Origin: JAWKTM01 sp041399085
GTDB lineage: Bacteria; Planctomycetota; Planctomycetia; Pirellulales; Pirellulaceae
Direction: 5' to 3'
DNA: 64,000 nt
Assembly (NCBI GenBank): GCA_041399085.1
Contig: JAWKTM010000008.1
Coordinates: 124,001-188,000 of the forward strand
Made by a program: the position numbers and the translations under genes
Part shown: positions 10,350-18,556 of the stretch, piece after piece
Layout: every line of letters starts with the position of its first letter
How positions within the stretch are numbered: position 1 is the first letter of the stretch
Notes under the pieces: generated by a model
The model's database searches: none
Seen by the model: the letters and a program-made list of their open reading frames with translations, nothing else
What the model was told of the DNA's origin: nothing

Positions 10350-11099
10350 ATGGAAACGAACTCTGCTACCGAACCCCACGTACCGCCCGGCGGGCCGCAA
10401 TTCGCCACGACCCAGTGGAGCTTGGTGGTCGCCGCCAGCGAAGCGGACGCAGCCGTCTCGCAACAAGCGCTCGCCACGCTGTGCCAAGCTTATTGGTTGC
10501 CGGTCTACGTCTACGTCCGCCGCCGCACGCCCGACGTTCACACGGCCCAAGATCTGACCCAAGCGTTTTTCGAACGGCTGTTGGAACAGCGGTTGGTCGA
10601 AGCGGCCGATCCCGCGCGAGGCCGCTTTCGAAGCTTCCTGCTGACCGCCTGCCAACACTTCTTGGTCAACCAGTGGCAGAAGAATCAAGCGGCCAAGCGA
10701 GGCGGCGGCCAACAGCCACTGTCGTTGGATTTCGATTCCGGCGAGTCACGCTTGTCGGGCTTGGCCACGGTCGACGACAACCCCGAACGACTGTTCCAGC
10801 AGCAATGGGCCGTCACGCTGTTAGCCCGCGTGCTCCAGCGCCTAGCCGATGAATGGACGGCCAAGGGCAAACAACTGGCGTTCGAGCAACTCAAACAGTT
10901 CCTCACCGGCGCGCCGGACCCAGCCTCATATCGCCAAGTCGCCGAAGAACTGAGCATGAGCGAAAGCGCCGTCAAGGTCGCCGTCCACCGTCTCCGCGAC
11001 CGTTACCGCCAGCAACTCCGAGCCGAAATCGCCGCCACCGTCGCCACGCCAGAAGATGTGGACGACGAGATACGCAACCTATTCGAAGTGTTAGGTTAA
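10350..11099 (+). CDS. ECF-like RNA polymerase sigma factor (planctomycete type)
   Basis: The 249-residue protein has a region 2-like segment (AQDLTQAFFERLLEQRLVEAADPARGRFRSFLLTACQHFLVNQWQK). Its C-terminal sigma70 region 4 helix-turn-helix is SYRQVAEELSMSESAVKVAVHRLRDRYRQQL. The ATG at 10350 is chosen because the sequence upstream (to 10122) has no resemblance to sigma factors. In planctomycetes such sigma factors usually stand beside a Ser/Thr kinase or secreted sulfatase genes; here neither a kinase nor an anti-sigma gene is adjacent. It drives transcription of an unknown regulon. Confidence 0.88.
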   Translation: METNSATEPHVPPGGPQFATTQWSLVVAASEADAAVSQQALATLCQAYWLPVYVYVRRRTPDVHTAQDLTQAFFERLLEQRLVEAADPARGRFRSFLLTACQHFLVNQWQKNQAAKRGGGQQPLSLDFDSGESRLSGLATVDDNPERLFQQQWAVTLLARVLQRLADEWTAKGKQLAFEQLKQFLTGAPDPASYRQVAEELSMSESAVKVAVHRLRDRYRQQLRAEIAATVATPEDVDDEIRNLFEVLG

Positions 11100-11114
11100 G
11101 CACGTTGCCTCGCA

Positions 11115-11262
11115 TCCATCGTTTAACCAGCTTGCCAGGCAACGCCCGCGTTCGTGCTTGCCCCGCGCCCCATTGTTTAACCGCGTGGGCAACGCCCACG
11201 CGCCTTTGCCCCGCGCCCCATCGTTTAACCGCGTGGGCAACGCCCCGCGCTCGTGCGGGATA
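11115..11262. repeat. Short tandem-like repeats with GTTTAACCGCGTGGGCAACGCC core
   Basis: Three imperfect copies begin near 11121, 11175 and 11223 (periods 54 and 48 bp). Each contains GTTTAACC followed by GGCAACGCC and a GCCCCGCGCCCCAT segment. The middle copy contains a perfect GCGTGGGC-AAC-GCCCACGC hairpin. The block begins about 20 bp after the sigma factor stop, so it may also end that transcript, although there is no T-run. No gene is seen from here to 11461. Confidence 0.7.
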
Positions 11263-11461
11263 AAGCCGACGTCGACGCCCCCCATAGCGAATCTCACGAC
11301 CCCATCACATTCATATGCGCGCTTAAACCGCGACGCATCCTTCAACTCAACCCACCGCCGCGCACCGCAAAACTAACGACACAGATGCTGGCTGAATCTC
11401 CGCCAATAGCGTGCTGCGACCCCATCCAATCCTTCGTTTGTTGCCGCGTTTCACACAGACA

Positions 11462-11989
11462 TTAACCGACAATCGGAATGCCAAAGCCAGTTACGGTTAC
11501 GTTGGGCAACTCTTGTTCGAGCAATTCCTTTGCTTTCAAGTAGTTGGGGATCGCATTGCCGCAACTTGGAGAGCACAACAATATCTCTTTGAGACGAGGC
11601 AGTTTCCTTAAGAGCGGCAAGACTGCAGTGATGTCGTTCAAGTCGTCGGTGAAGAGTGTGACAGCGACCGGAGTCTGAAAATAATCGTCTCCAAGTAAGT
11701 GCCGCAACCATGTGGGACCGCTCGGGCTCGTCGTGCGTTGTTCTGGAAAAATTGGTCCAATCATTGTGCCGCGTAGTGCGAGTTGTTGTGGCGGAAGAGC
11801 GTCATGTTGATGATCGTAGTGAACGATAACTCGCATTTTCGATAACTCGGCAATGGTCGCTTGCTGTCGTCGAATGGTGTTCGCTCTAATACCCATCCAA
11901 ATTGCCGAGGCTGCAATGAGTAGCAACAACGTGCGTAACGTCAACCGAAGCGGTCGGAAACGGCGGCGCGACTTTGAGTTTTCCGACAT
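11462..11989 (-). CDS. Hypothetical single-pass membrane protein
   Basis: The 175-residue protein has a basic N-terminus (MSENSKSRRRFRPLRLTLRT) and then one membrane helix (LLLLIAASAIWMGI, residues about 20-35). A soluble region follows containing leucine-rich stretches (ITAVLPLLRKLPRLKEILL). A basic leader with RxTLRTLLLL, a helix and then an RRQQATIAEL-type segment is common in planctomycete hypothetical proteins, some of which carry leucine-rich-repeat-like regions; that comparison is family knowledge. The soluble part probably faces outward. No function is recognised. It has repeat-bearing spacers on both sides. Confidence 0.6.
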   Translation of the reverse strand: MSENSKSRRRFRPLRLTLRTLLLLIAASAIWMGIRANTIRRQQATIAELSKMRVIVHYDHQHDALPPQQLALRGTMIGPIFPEQRTTSPSGPTWLRHLLGDDYFQTPVAVTLFTDDLNDITAVLPLLRKLPRLKEILLCSPSCGNAIPNYLKAKELLEQELPNVTVTGFGIPIVG

Positions 11990-12430
11990 AGAAATACATC
12001 GTGGATGTCGAGCGTCTAACGCTTAATATGACGTGACGAACTGAAGCTTCCGGCCATCTTCGCGTCGTCAACGTAATCACGCATCACCAGTTCAAGCCCA
12101 ACAAAGAAACGGTTTGAGCACGGGGGACGGCAGGTGCGAGCCCTTGGGTTATAGCAACTGGCGACTCGGCTCCGTGATCGTTGAAGCACGGGGTCGCTTG
12201 TCACATTCAAACCAACCACCAAACCCAAGAGACACTTGAACATGGAGATTCTCGCTTTTGCCCTCGGCGAATTCAACTCCGTTAGCCTGCATCTTTCACT
12301 CATCAACGTGTAAAGGCAAGTTTGCCACCGTCGCCACCGACCGTGAACAACTCGCGCTTTTCCTTTGCGAGATGCACCCCCATTCATCGTCGCGATAAGA
12401 GCCCCTGCGGACGCTTCCCGCCCGGAGCGA
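11990..12430. other. Intergenic region upstream of the 21-bp repeat array
   Basis: About 440 bp with no recognisable gene. Open frames in this stretch owe their length to the adjacent repeats or have atypical composition. The promoter of the minus-strand hypothetical at 11462-11989 should lie here. Confidence 0.35.
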
Positions 12431-12432
12431 CC

Positions 12433-12930
12433 GTTTGACGACCCGCAACCGTGTCTTGACGGCTCGTAACGGTCGCTTGACGGCTTTGAACGGTCGATTG
12501 ACGGGTCGGAATGGTCAATTGACGGCTCCGAATGGCCGATTGACGGCTCCGAATTGTCGATTGACGGCTCCGAACGGTGCGTTGACGGCTCAGAATGGTG
12601 CGTTGACGGCTTGGAATGGTGCGTTGACGGCGTCAAATGACCGCTTGACAACGTCAATGGCCCATTTCAGGCCGTCAACCGGCCGACTGACGCCGTCAAC
12701 GGGAGGTATTCGACCCGGTCAACGGGGCATTTGTCGCGGTAAAGTCGTCATTCGACCCGGTAAAGAGGCTCTTTCGGGCCGTCAAGGCTCGGTTTCGAGG
12801 CGTCAACGGGTCATTTCAGGCGGTCAAGCACCCACTTCGCCCCGTCAAACAACCATTCCGAGGCGTCAATCGGCCATTCCGACGCGTCAATCGGCCATTC
12901 CGGGCAACCAGCCATTCATTGGCGTCAACA
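12433..12930. repeat. Array of about two dozen imperfect 21-bp repeats that inverts orientation midway
   Basis: From about 12433 the unit is close to TTGACGGCTCCGAATGGCC plus two bases (for example 12528, 12549, 12570). From about 12660 to 12910 the same unit appears as its reverse complement, with cores such as GTCAATCGGCCATTCC near 12850-12900. The turning point holds two near-adjacent palindromes, TTGAC-GGC-GTCAA (12624-12636) and TTGAC-AAC-GTCAA (12645-12657). Because the period is 21, several frames stay open on both strands and spell heptapeptides such as LTAPNGR, but they lack a start context, signal or family match. Units are diverged rather than identical. Confidence 0.85.
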
Positions 12931-14169
12931 GGATGGAATGGACAAGCCGGCATTGGAACGGGTCTCGGTTCGACGGAATCGACCATCCGGCGAGCGGAAC
13001 GGGCCACGTCGTTTGCGGAACGCATCGGTCAACAAGCCGCAGGTTGAAACGCCGAACAAGCCAAAGGTGTAACCGCCGCGCCCGTTGTCACTGGGCGTTG
13101 TAGGAGAACCCGGATTTGTGCCAGCGGCAGGCGGAGAGCTGGCTTCCTTTTCCCGGATGGTGACGTACAGCGAACGATGGTGGAAATGGCAATCGACGGG
13201 GACTTGGCCGCCGGACGGGAATTGGCGGAGCAAGGTGGCGCCGTCGCGAGATAGAACGGCGATCTTGCCGCTGCCTGGCATGGTGGCGTAGAGCCGGCCT
13301 TCCGCGTCGAATTTCAAACCGTGTGGAGCCGAATCGGAAGTCGCGACTTGGGAATTCGATTCCGGCGGCGCGGCGAACGTGTGAAGCACGATGGGCTCGT
13401 CCGAGTCGCGTTCCGCATGCAGCTCGATCGCGATGATTCGTTGTTCGCCGGCTTCGGCAATGCAGAGCCGCGTTTGGTCGGGCGATACGGCTAGTCCGCG
13501 TGGCTGGGACAAACCGCTGGCCAGCCGGACGACTTGGTTTCGCCGGATATCGAACTGGTAGACGGCACCGGATTCCGACGGATTGCTGGCGTCCGCGGAA
13601 GGGGTTGGGCTTGCGGCAATCCCGCTATCGCTGAAGTAGATATTGCCTCGGCGATCCACGGCCACGTCGCACAGGTTCAGAAAATGCTGACCATCGAACC
13701 GATCCGCCAACGCCGTCGCGCGTTGCCCATCCGCCGCGACGCGCAGCAACCGCCCTTGTCCCGAGTCCACGACCAGAATGCGGCCTTCGCTGTCGATCGT
13801 CAGACCACCGAGCACCGCTGGTCCGCGTTCGCTCGGCGCTAGTTTATCGACCGCGCACAGTACCGAAGCTTTGCCCTCGGGCGTGATACGACCCACGATG
13901 CCGCTTTGGCGATAATTGCTCAGGTACAGATTGCCTTCGCGGTCGAAGGCCAATCCGGCTGGCAACTCCAGACCGGTGGCGTGCAAGCTGGGGCGGACTT
14001 GATCGGCCGCCGGCAAGTCGTCGGTCGGTGGATGTTCGGCAGCTCCGCAAGTTGCCGCTTGCCCGAGGCCGAACAGGACAGCGGATAATAGCCAGCCGAG
14101 GACGCGGCGTCGCGCGATGGCGTCGATCGGTATGCGTCGCGGCAATTCATCGAAAGAGGTCGATTCCAT
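12925..14169 (-). CDS. Secreted NHL/SMP-30-like beta-propeller protein
   Basis: The 414-residue protein starts at ATG 14169 (MESTSFDELPRR), and a membrane or signal segment (VLGWLLSAVLFGLGQAATCGAAEH) follows. Repeated blades are visible: LPAGLAFDREGNLYLSNY, LGGLTIDSEGRILVVDSG, LCDVAVDRRGNIYFSD, QPRGLAVSPDQTRLCIAEAG and PHGLKFDAEGRLYATMPG. These match NHL/SMP-30/gluconolactonase propellers, which act as lactonases or binding scaffolds. The last 60 or so residues (after LYVTIREKEA) are proline/arginine-rich and run to the edge of the 21-bp array, so the original C-terminus may have been altered. The frame extends upstream to 14484, but that part overlaps rex. Confidence 0.8.
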   Translation of the reverse strand: MESTSFDELPRRIPIDAIARRRVLGWLLSAVLFGLGQAATCGAAEHPPTDDLPAADQVRPSLHATGLELPAGLAFDREGNLYLSNYRQSGIVGRITPEGKASVLCAVDKLAPSERGPAVLGGLTIDSEGRILVVDSGQGRLLRVAADGQRATALADRFDGQHFLNLCDVAVDRRGNIYFSDSGIAASPTPSADASNPSESGAVYQFDIRRNQVVRLASGLSQPRGLAVSPDQTRLCIAEAGEQRIIAIELHAERDSDEPIVLHTFAAPPESNSQVATSDSAPHGLKFDAEGRLYATMPGSGKIAVLSRDGATLLRQFPSGGQVPVDCHFHHRSLYVTIREKEASSPPAAGTNPGSPTTPSDNGRGGYTFGLFGVSTCGLLTDAFRKRRGPFRSPDGRFRRTETRSNAGLSIPSC

Positions 14170-14432
14170 ATTCCAGACTACGTTCCGCCGAGTTGGCAAC
14201 GTCCCGGCGGCGACCGATTGATCCGCTTCGTATCGCCACGGCCGCATTGCGAACGATACGATCGTTGAAATCGGTTCCCGCGACGACGATTTGTCTTCGC
14301 CATGACCAATGGCATTGATCGAGCCTGTTTCCGGTTGGTCGAGCGGGCTTGAGGCGGGTCCGCGACGAGAGTACAAAAGACTTCGCCGAATTCCGACGTT
14401 TGCTCCGTGCTTTATTAAACCCGCACTCCACC

Positions 14433-15101
14433 ATGACTCAGCCGCCCGAAAAACCGCCAACCGGACCGACATCCGGTGTTCCACAGGCGGTCGTCAGCCG
14501 GCTTAGTCTTTATCTGCGGGAACTTCAGCACTTGGTGCGCGACGGGTTCGACACCACTAGCTCGACGCAACTCGGTAAACGACTGGGGTTTAGCGATGCT
14601 CAGGTCCGCAAGGATTTGGCTTACTTCGGCCAGTTCGGTTATCCCGGCATCGGTTATCGGTGCGAGGAATTGATTACCGAAGTCAAGCGGATCCTGGGCA
14701 CGAATCGCACTTGGCCGGTTGCCATGGTCGGCGTGGGAAACCTGGGCCGAGCGTTGTTGGGCTACAAAGGGTTCGGCCAAAAGGGATTCGAGGTCGTGGC
14801 GGCGTTCGACGTCGATGAGTCGAAGGTTGGCCGCGAATTCGAGGGGATTCGCGTCTATCACTTCGATGATTTGCCGACGATGGTCGGTGGCAAGGGGATT
14901 CGGTTCGCGATTCTGGCCGTGCCATCCGTCGCAGCTCAGGCGGTGGCCGACCAACTGATCGCGGCGGGAATCGATGGCATTTTGAATTTCGCGCCGGTGA
15001 CCGTGACCGTGCCGTCGAACGTCAGCATTATCGGCGTCGATTTGGCGATCGAATTGGAGCAGCTATCTTTCGCGGTTGTGAATCGCGGCTATAATTCGTA
15101 A
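14433..15101 (+). CDS. rex: Redox-sensing transcriptional repressor Rex
   Basis: The 222-residue protein begins at ATG 14433 (MTQPPEKPP). It has an N-terminal winged helix (residues about 17-72: AVVSRLSLYLRELQHL, SSTQLGKRLGFSDAQVRKDLAYFG), a Rossmann NAD(H)-binding domain with VGVGNLGRALL (about 99-109) and a C-terminal swap helix (DLAIELEQLSFAVV). The segment QVRKDLAYFGQFGYPGIGY is close to universal in Rex. Rex binds operators at low NADH/NAD ratio and represses respiratory or fermentative genes. It diverges from the propeller gene with 263 bp between starts, and a tRNA gene follows 17 bp downstream. In-frame ATG 14349 is less likely because the added residues are not conserved. Confidence 0.95.
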   Translation: MTQPPEKPPTGPTSGVPQAVVSRLSLYLRELQHLVRDGFDTTSSTQLGKRLGFSDAQVRKDLAYFGQFGYPGIGYRCEELITEVKRILGTNRTWPVAMVGVGNLGRALLGYKGFGQKGFEVVAAFDVDESKVGREFEGIRVYHFDDLPTMVGGKGIRFAILAVPSVAAQAVADQLIAAGIDGILNFAPVTVTVPSNVSIIGVDLAIELEQLSFAVVNRGYNS

Positions 15102-15118
15102 ACTTCCAGCCAATGGAC

Positions 15119-15189
15119 TGCCCGGTGGTGTAATGGTAACACTACGGATTTTGGTTCCGTCATTCTAGGTTCGAATCCTAGCCGGGTAG
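15119..15189 (+). tRNA. tRNA-Gln (anticodon TTG)
   Basis: A complete 71-nt cloverleaf can be drawn. The acceptor stem is TGCCCGG with CCGGGTA (one G-T pair), and the D stem is GTGT/ACAC with an AATGGTA loop. The anticodon stem is ACGGA/TCCGT with loop TTTTGGT giving anticodon TTG. The T stem is CTAGG/CCTAG with loop TTCGAAT, and the discriminator is G. CCA is not encoded. Confidence 0.96.
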
Positions 15190-15231
15190 CTCAATTCTTT
15201 GCGGCCTGCTGCCGCGACGCTCGAAAACAGC

Positions 15232-15260
15232 TTGACGCCATTCCCTGCGGGGGGTAAGGT
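15232..15260 (+). promoter_or_regulatory. Predicted sigma70-like promoter of the envelope protein gene
   Basis: TTGACG (-35, 15232-15237) and TAAGGT (-10, 15255-15260) are separated by 17 bp. They lie about 45 bp ahead of the ATG at 15306 and behind the tRNA gene. No other close match to the consensus is seen in this gap. Confidence 0.45.
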
Positions 15261-15305
15261 CCGCCAACTTTTTCCGGTTGGAGTTCCAGACCCGCGGGTG
15301 ATCGA

Positions 15306-16193
15306 ATGGGCGGATTGCGATCGTTGCCGGTATGTCTCTTGATGCTCGGCGCTCAGGCGGTTCTCTGCTCGACCTGCGGAGCCCAGGTGTTGGAACAGTT
15401 AAGGACCGACGTGCGCAGTTCGGCTCCCGATCCGCCGGAGTCGCCCGACAAAACTCCGCGACGCCGTGATGACAGTTGCGACCGACGCGGAAGCTATTTT
15501 GGCAACTCTTGTGACGACGACGATGAATCCGGACTGAACGACCTGATCGGCATGGGCGTTTTTTGGGGACTCACCTCGCCGTTCTGGGCGCCTCCCGTGA
15601 TGATAGGCGACAGCTACTCGGCGACCGGATTCTTCTCACGGTATCCCTACGTCGACGGCATCGACGGATACCAAATGATTGATCCCGATCTATACAGCGA
15701 ACCCTATGATTGGTCGTTGCGAGTCCGCGGAGAATACGCCAACGACTTCGACAATTTGGAACGCATCGGCGGCCACATCTTATGGGAGGGAACGCATCGT
15801 TTCGGAATCGATACGGCGTTCAACTATCGACACGAGGAGATGCCGGCGGGCGATGATGACCTGTGGCACGGCGACGCGAATCTGGTGTTTCGATTCGCTC
15901 AATCCGAAAACGTGCAAATGCGAGCCGGTCTAGGTACCAATTGGCTGCACGACGATGACGGCACGGATTGGGGATTCAACTTCACCTATGGCGGCGACTG
16001 GTATCCCGTCCGTCCGCTGGTGGTGTCGACCGAAATCGACTGGGGCACATTGGGATCGGCCGGCTTGTTCCATGGCCGTGCCACGGTGGGTGTTGTGTGG
16101 CACGGCGTGGAATTCTATACGGGATACGACTATTACGATGTGGGAACCACGCAGATCGACGGACTCGTCGGCGGTCTGCGAGTCTGGTATTGA
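15306..16193 (+). CDS. Secreted envelope protein, beta-barrel-like, unknown function
   Basis: The 295-residue protein has a signal peptide (LPVCLLMLGAQAVLCSTCGAQ) and an acidic, proline-rich spacer (residues about 35-75, DDDDESG). The rest is aromatic-rich, with many alternating hydrophobic/hydrophilic strands: DWSLRVRGEYAND, HRFGIDTAFNYRHEE, NVQMRAGLGTNWL, WGFNFTYGGDWYP and GVEFYTGYDYYDVGT. It ends in an aromatic residue (RVWY), as many outer-membrane barrels do. An outer-membrane or surface location is inferred from this pattern; I do not recognise the family. Its 3' end lies 4 bp from the convergent DUF1559 gene. Confidence 0.7.
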   Translation: MGGLRSLPVCLLMLGAQAVLCSTCGAQVLEQLRTDVRSSAPDPPESPDKTPRRRDDSCDRRGSYFGNSCDDDDESGLNDLIGMGVFWGLTSPFWAPPVMIGDSYSATGFFSRYPYVDGIDGYQMIDPDLYSEPYDWSLRVRGEYANDFDNLERIGGHILWEGTHRFGIDTAFNYRHEEMPAGDDDLWHGDANLVFRFAQSENVQMRAGLGTNWLHDDDGTDWGFNFTYGGDWYPVRPLVVSTEIDWGTLGSAGLFHGRATVGVVWHGVEFYTGYDYYDVGTTQIDGLVGGLRVWY

Positions 16194-16197
16194 TCCG

Positions 16198-17039
16198 CTA
16201 CGGAATCTGGACAACTTCGCCGCCGCCGCGAGTTGCCAAACCCTGGTAGACCGTGAAGTCGATCGTATCGTCGATGCGAGCCACCGAGCCGTCGCCCATT
16301 AGGAAGTGGGCGCCGTTGGTGTGTTGGCTGCTAAAGTCGTCGAAGTGAGCCGAGGGATGATTCGGCGTGTGATCCGTAATCCCCACGATACGCGCCATGG
16401 CGTCGTCCGCGCCATGAACCATGCCGACCCACGTGCTATATCCAAGCCGTGAACAACGCTCGCCCACGAACATTGTGTTGCTCAGCCCATCGGTAACATC
16501 GGCAAACCGCGTCGAGCTGTTGTGGTAGAACACGCTTCGTTGCTCGGGTAGTCGGCACCAAGCGTTCCTAAAACACCCACATAGTTGGACTTGGCGATCT
16601 CGAACAACGGTGTGTGCAGGTTGGTCAACATAAACCGATTCGGATAAGGATCGCTGGGGCAGATAAATGTATCCACCACCGTGTTGCGCGCGACGGCGTT
16701 GCTGGGTTCGTCGATGTGCTCCGTCGTGTCGATTTGGCCTTCATACAGATTGTTCTGTTCCATGAATGGCAAGGTGAAGGCGGCCCAACCCCAACCCGGT
16801 TCGCCGTCCGGCACGTCGGCAATCCAACCCGGCGGCAGTACTTTGTGAACGTCATGGTATAAGTGCAGCGCCAGACCGATCTGCTTGACGTTATTCTTAC
16901 AATGCGTTCGCCGAGCCGCTTCGCGAGCCATCTGCACGGCGGGCAGCAGCATGGCCACCAGCACGCCGATAATGGCAATTACAACCAACAGTTCAACCAG
17001 GGTAAACGCACGACGATCGGAGCGATGATAAAGATGCAT
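16198..17039 (-). pseudogene. DUF1559 (prepilin-like) protein, single frameshift
   Basis: From ATG 17039 the protein has a type IV-prepilin-like N-terminus (RRAFTLVELLVVIAIIGVLVAMLLPAV). The DUF1559 hallmark AREAARRTHCKNNVKQIGLALHLYHD follows, then CPSDP. Near 16534 the frame breaks; the next frame carries the conserved C-terminal part (STRFADVTDGLSNTMFVGER, HFLMGDGSVARIDDTID). Restoring one G (GAAGCGTG to GAAGGCGTG) joins the two as one protein of about 280 residues. DUF1559 proteins are expanded in planctomycetes, with dozens to hundreds per genome; their role is unknown, though the N-terminus suggests export by a type II/IV-pilus-like system. Sequence error is the simplest explanation. Confidence 0.85.
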
Positions 17040-17259
17040 TAGTTGCCTCGAATGTAATGTTGAAATTTGAGCGAGATAAAGCTCAAAGAATGCAGTGATC
17101 CGTCTGAAAGCTTGGTAGGCAGCCGACGCGGATTGAGTCGCGCTGATTTGACAAGTCGTTGAGAAACGCCAAGCCGGTGTTTACGTTCGGGGCTTTCCAT
17201 CCGCTCGCGAGTCACGAACGGTGTTCAAGCCTCCACGGGCCGGCGCGATGCGACGCCGG

Positions 17260-17724
17260 CTAAACAGACAGAGCGGGAGGCGCTCGAGGCTGAGCGACTC
17301 GAAGAGACGATGTTGCCGGGCAGGGCAACTCGAGGACGGCAACTTCCGCGACCAGTGTCGGCAGCGACACAAGGACCGTCACGGTTGGAAGCTCGGCCGC
17401 TTGATGCAGCACGCGACAAACTAAGCAGTGATCGTCGTGCTGATGCGGAACGCGGGAGTCGGACGGCGAAGGTTGTTGGCGATACTCAAGCCCCGCGGGG
17501 TGATCGCAACAATCGGCTTGCGAGTAAGAGCCCTCGCGCGGACCAGCGTAGCCGTTGCGACCGGTCTTGCATTTCGAAGCGGAGCCTGGAGCGATCGACC
17601 AAACGTGGCCGCATCGCCCTCCGTCGGCATGTGCTCCGTCGACATGAACGTGCAGCGGTTGCAAAACAGCGCCCTCGGCCGCCAAAGCGACGGCGAGAAA
17701 CAGTGCTAGCAACCGACGAAACAT
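17260..17724 (-). CDS. Small secreted His/Cys-rich protein
   Basis: The 154-residue protein is read from ATG 17724, which begins a clear signal peptide (MFRRLLALFLAVALAAEGAVLQ). The mature part contains clustered His and Cys: LHVHVDGAHADGGRCGHVW, then CCDHPAG, then HQHDDHCLVCRVLHQ. The H-x-H-x(2,4)-HCLVC pattern resembles short exported proteins thought to bind copper or other soft metals (DUF2946-like), but the match is weak. The frame is open upstream to 17952, but that region has no hydrophobic start. A metal-binding role is an inference from composition only. Confidence 0.55.
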   Translation of the reverse strand: MFRRLLALFLAVALAAEGAVLQPLHVHVDGAHADGGRCGHVWSIAPGSASKCKTGRNGYAGPREGSYSQADCCDHPAGLEYRQQPSPSDSRVPHQHDDHCLVCRVLHQAAELPTVTVLVSLPTLVAEVAVLELPCPATSSLRVAQPRAPPALSV

Positions 17725-17876
17725 CTTGAAATCTCCGGGATCTGGGCAAACGACGGCTTGCCGAGCTTGATCGAACGATATCCGGGCGATTGGTCGTTCG
17801 TCAAGAGATACGACTAACGATTCTTCGGATTTTAACGGCCAGCGAGCCGACGAAATCGTCCAAATCGGCGAATTCT

Positions 17877-18374
17877 CTACAGATTTGCCGCCTGAGCCTT
17901 GTAGAGATTCAACGTCAAATGAGCTTGGCCTTGGTGGTGCGCTTCGTGCCACGACAGAATGTGAAGCACGTCGAGCATCGTGAGCCCACGTTGTGCGAGC
18001 GGCGGCGGGATCTCGCCAAGTCGGCTGTCATCGTAAAGAGCCAGCGTCTCCAACAGATGGGCTCGACCCTGTTCCAGCACCGCTCGAATCTCGCTCGGCG
18101 ACGGAATCTGGTCGTCCGGCGTGCTGCCGCCGCGGAATCGTGGCCAGAGCTCGGTGAACGCTCCATGCTTGTCGGGCGCCAGTCGTTCGGTCGCGAAGAT
18201 CTCTTCGGTGACTCCGATGTGCATCAGTTGCCAAGCGATGTGAGCTCGACCGTCGCCCGGCCGCCAGCCCAGCGCTTCGGCCGGATTCGGCAGTTGCTCG
18301 ATCTGATCCAGCAGCGCCAGCGTGCGACCGCGATTGAATTCGTAAGCACGCTGGAGAATGGCAAAAGTGCTCAT
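17877..18374 (-). CDS. DinB family protein
   Basis: The 165-residue protein starting at ATG 18374 (MSTFAILQRAYEFNRGRTLALLDQI) is predicted to be a four-helix bundle. It retains the histidine pattern of the DinB/YfiT superfamily: one His in AHIAWQLMHIGVTEE and an H-x3-H pair in LHILSWHEAHHQGQAHLTLN. These positions bind a divalent metal in characterised relatives, some of which are thiol-dependent transferases. The particular substrate is unknown. The frame is open to 18488, but the extra residues are arginine-rich and unlike the family. It is divergent from the PmoA-like gene with 182 bp between starts. Confidence 0.85.
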   Translation of the reverse strand: MSTFAILQRAYEFNRGRTLALLDQIEQLPNPAEALGWRPGDGRAHIAWQLMHIGVTEEIFATERLAPDKHGAFTELWPRFRGGSTPDDQIPSPSEIRAVLEQGRAHLLETLALYDDSRLGEIPPPLAQRGLTMLDVLHILSWHEAHHQGQAHLTLNLYKAQAANL

Positions 18375-18556
18375 GGCTTGTTGACTCCTGGCAATGGTCG
18401 GGATTCCAGTCCGAGCGAAACGTGCCCGGCGGGACCATTTTGCCGCAATGCACCGCTTGTGGCAATCGGTTACCCAGCCGGTTAACATGGGGACCGTTTC
18501 GCGCCGCCCGAGGCGTGACTGCCCGCCGAATCCCTATCCTACCGAGGACGATTGCC

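Noticed and set aside
12433..12930. Candidate CRISPR array
   Set aside because: The repeats are contiguous 21-bp units with no unique spacers, they diverge gradually and they switch strand in the middle; no cas gene is nearby.
12435..13103. Long plus- and minus-strand open frames with heptapeptide repeats
   Set aside because: They are a consequence of a 21-bp period (a multiple of three) without stops in several frames at once; no signal, start context or family supports either strand.
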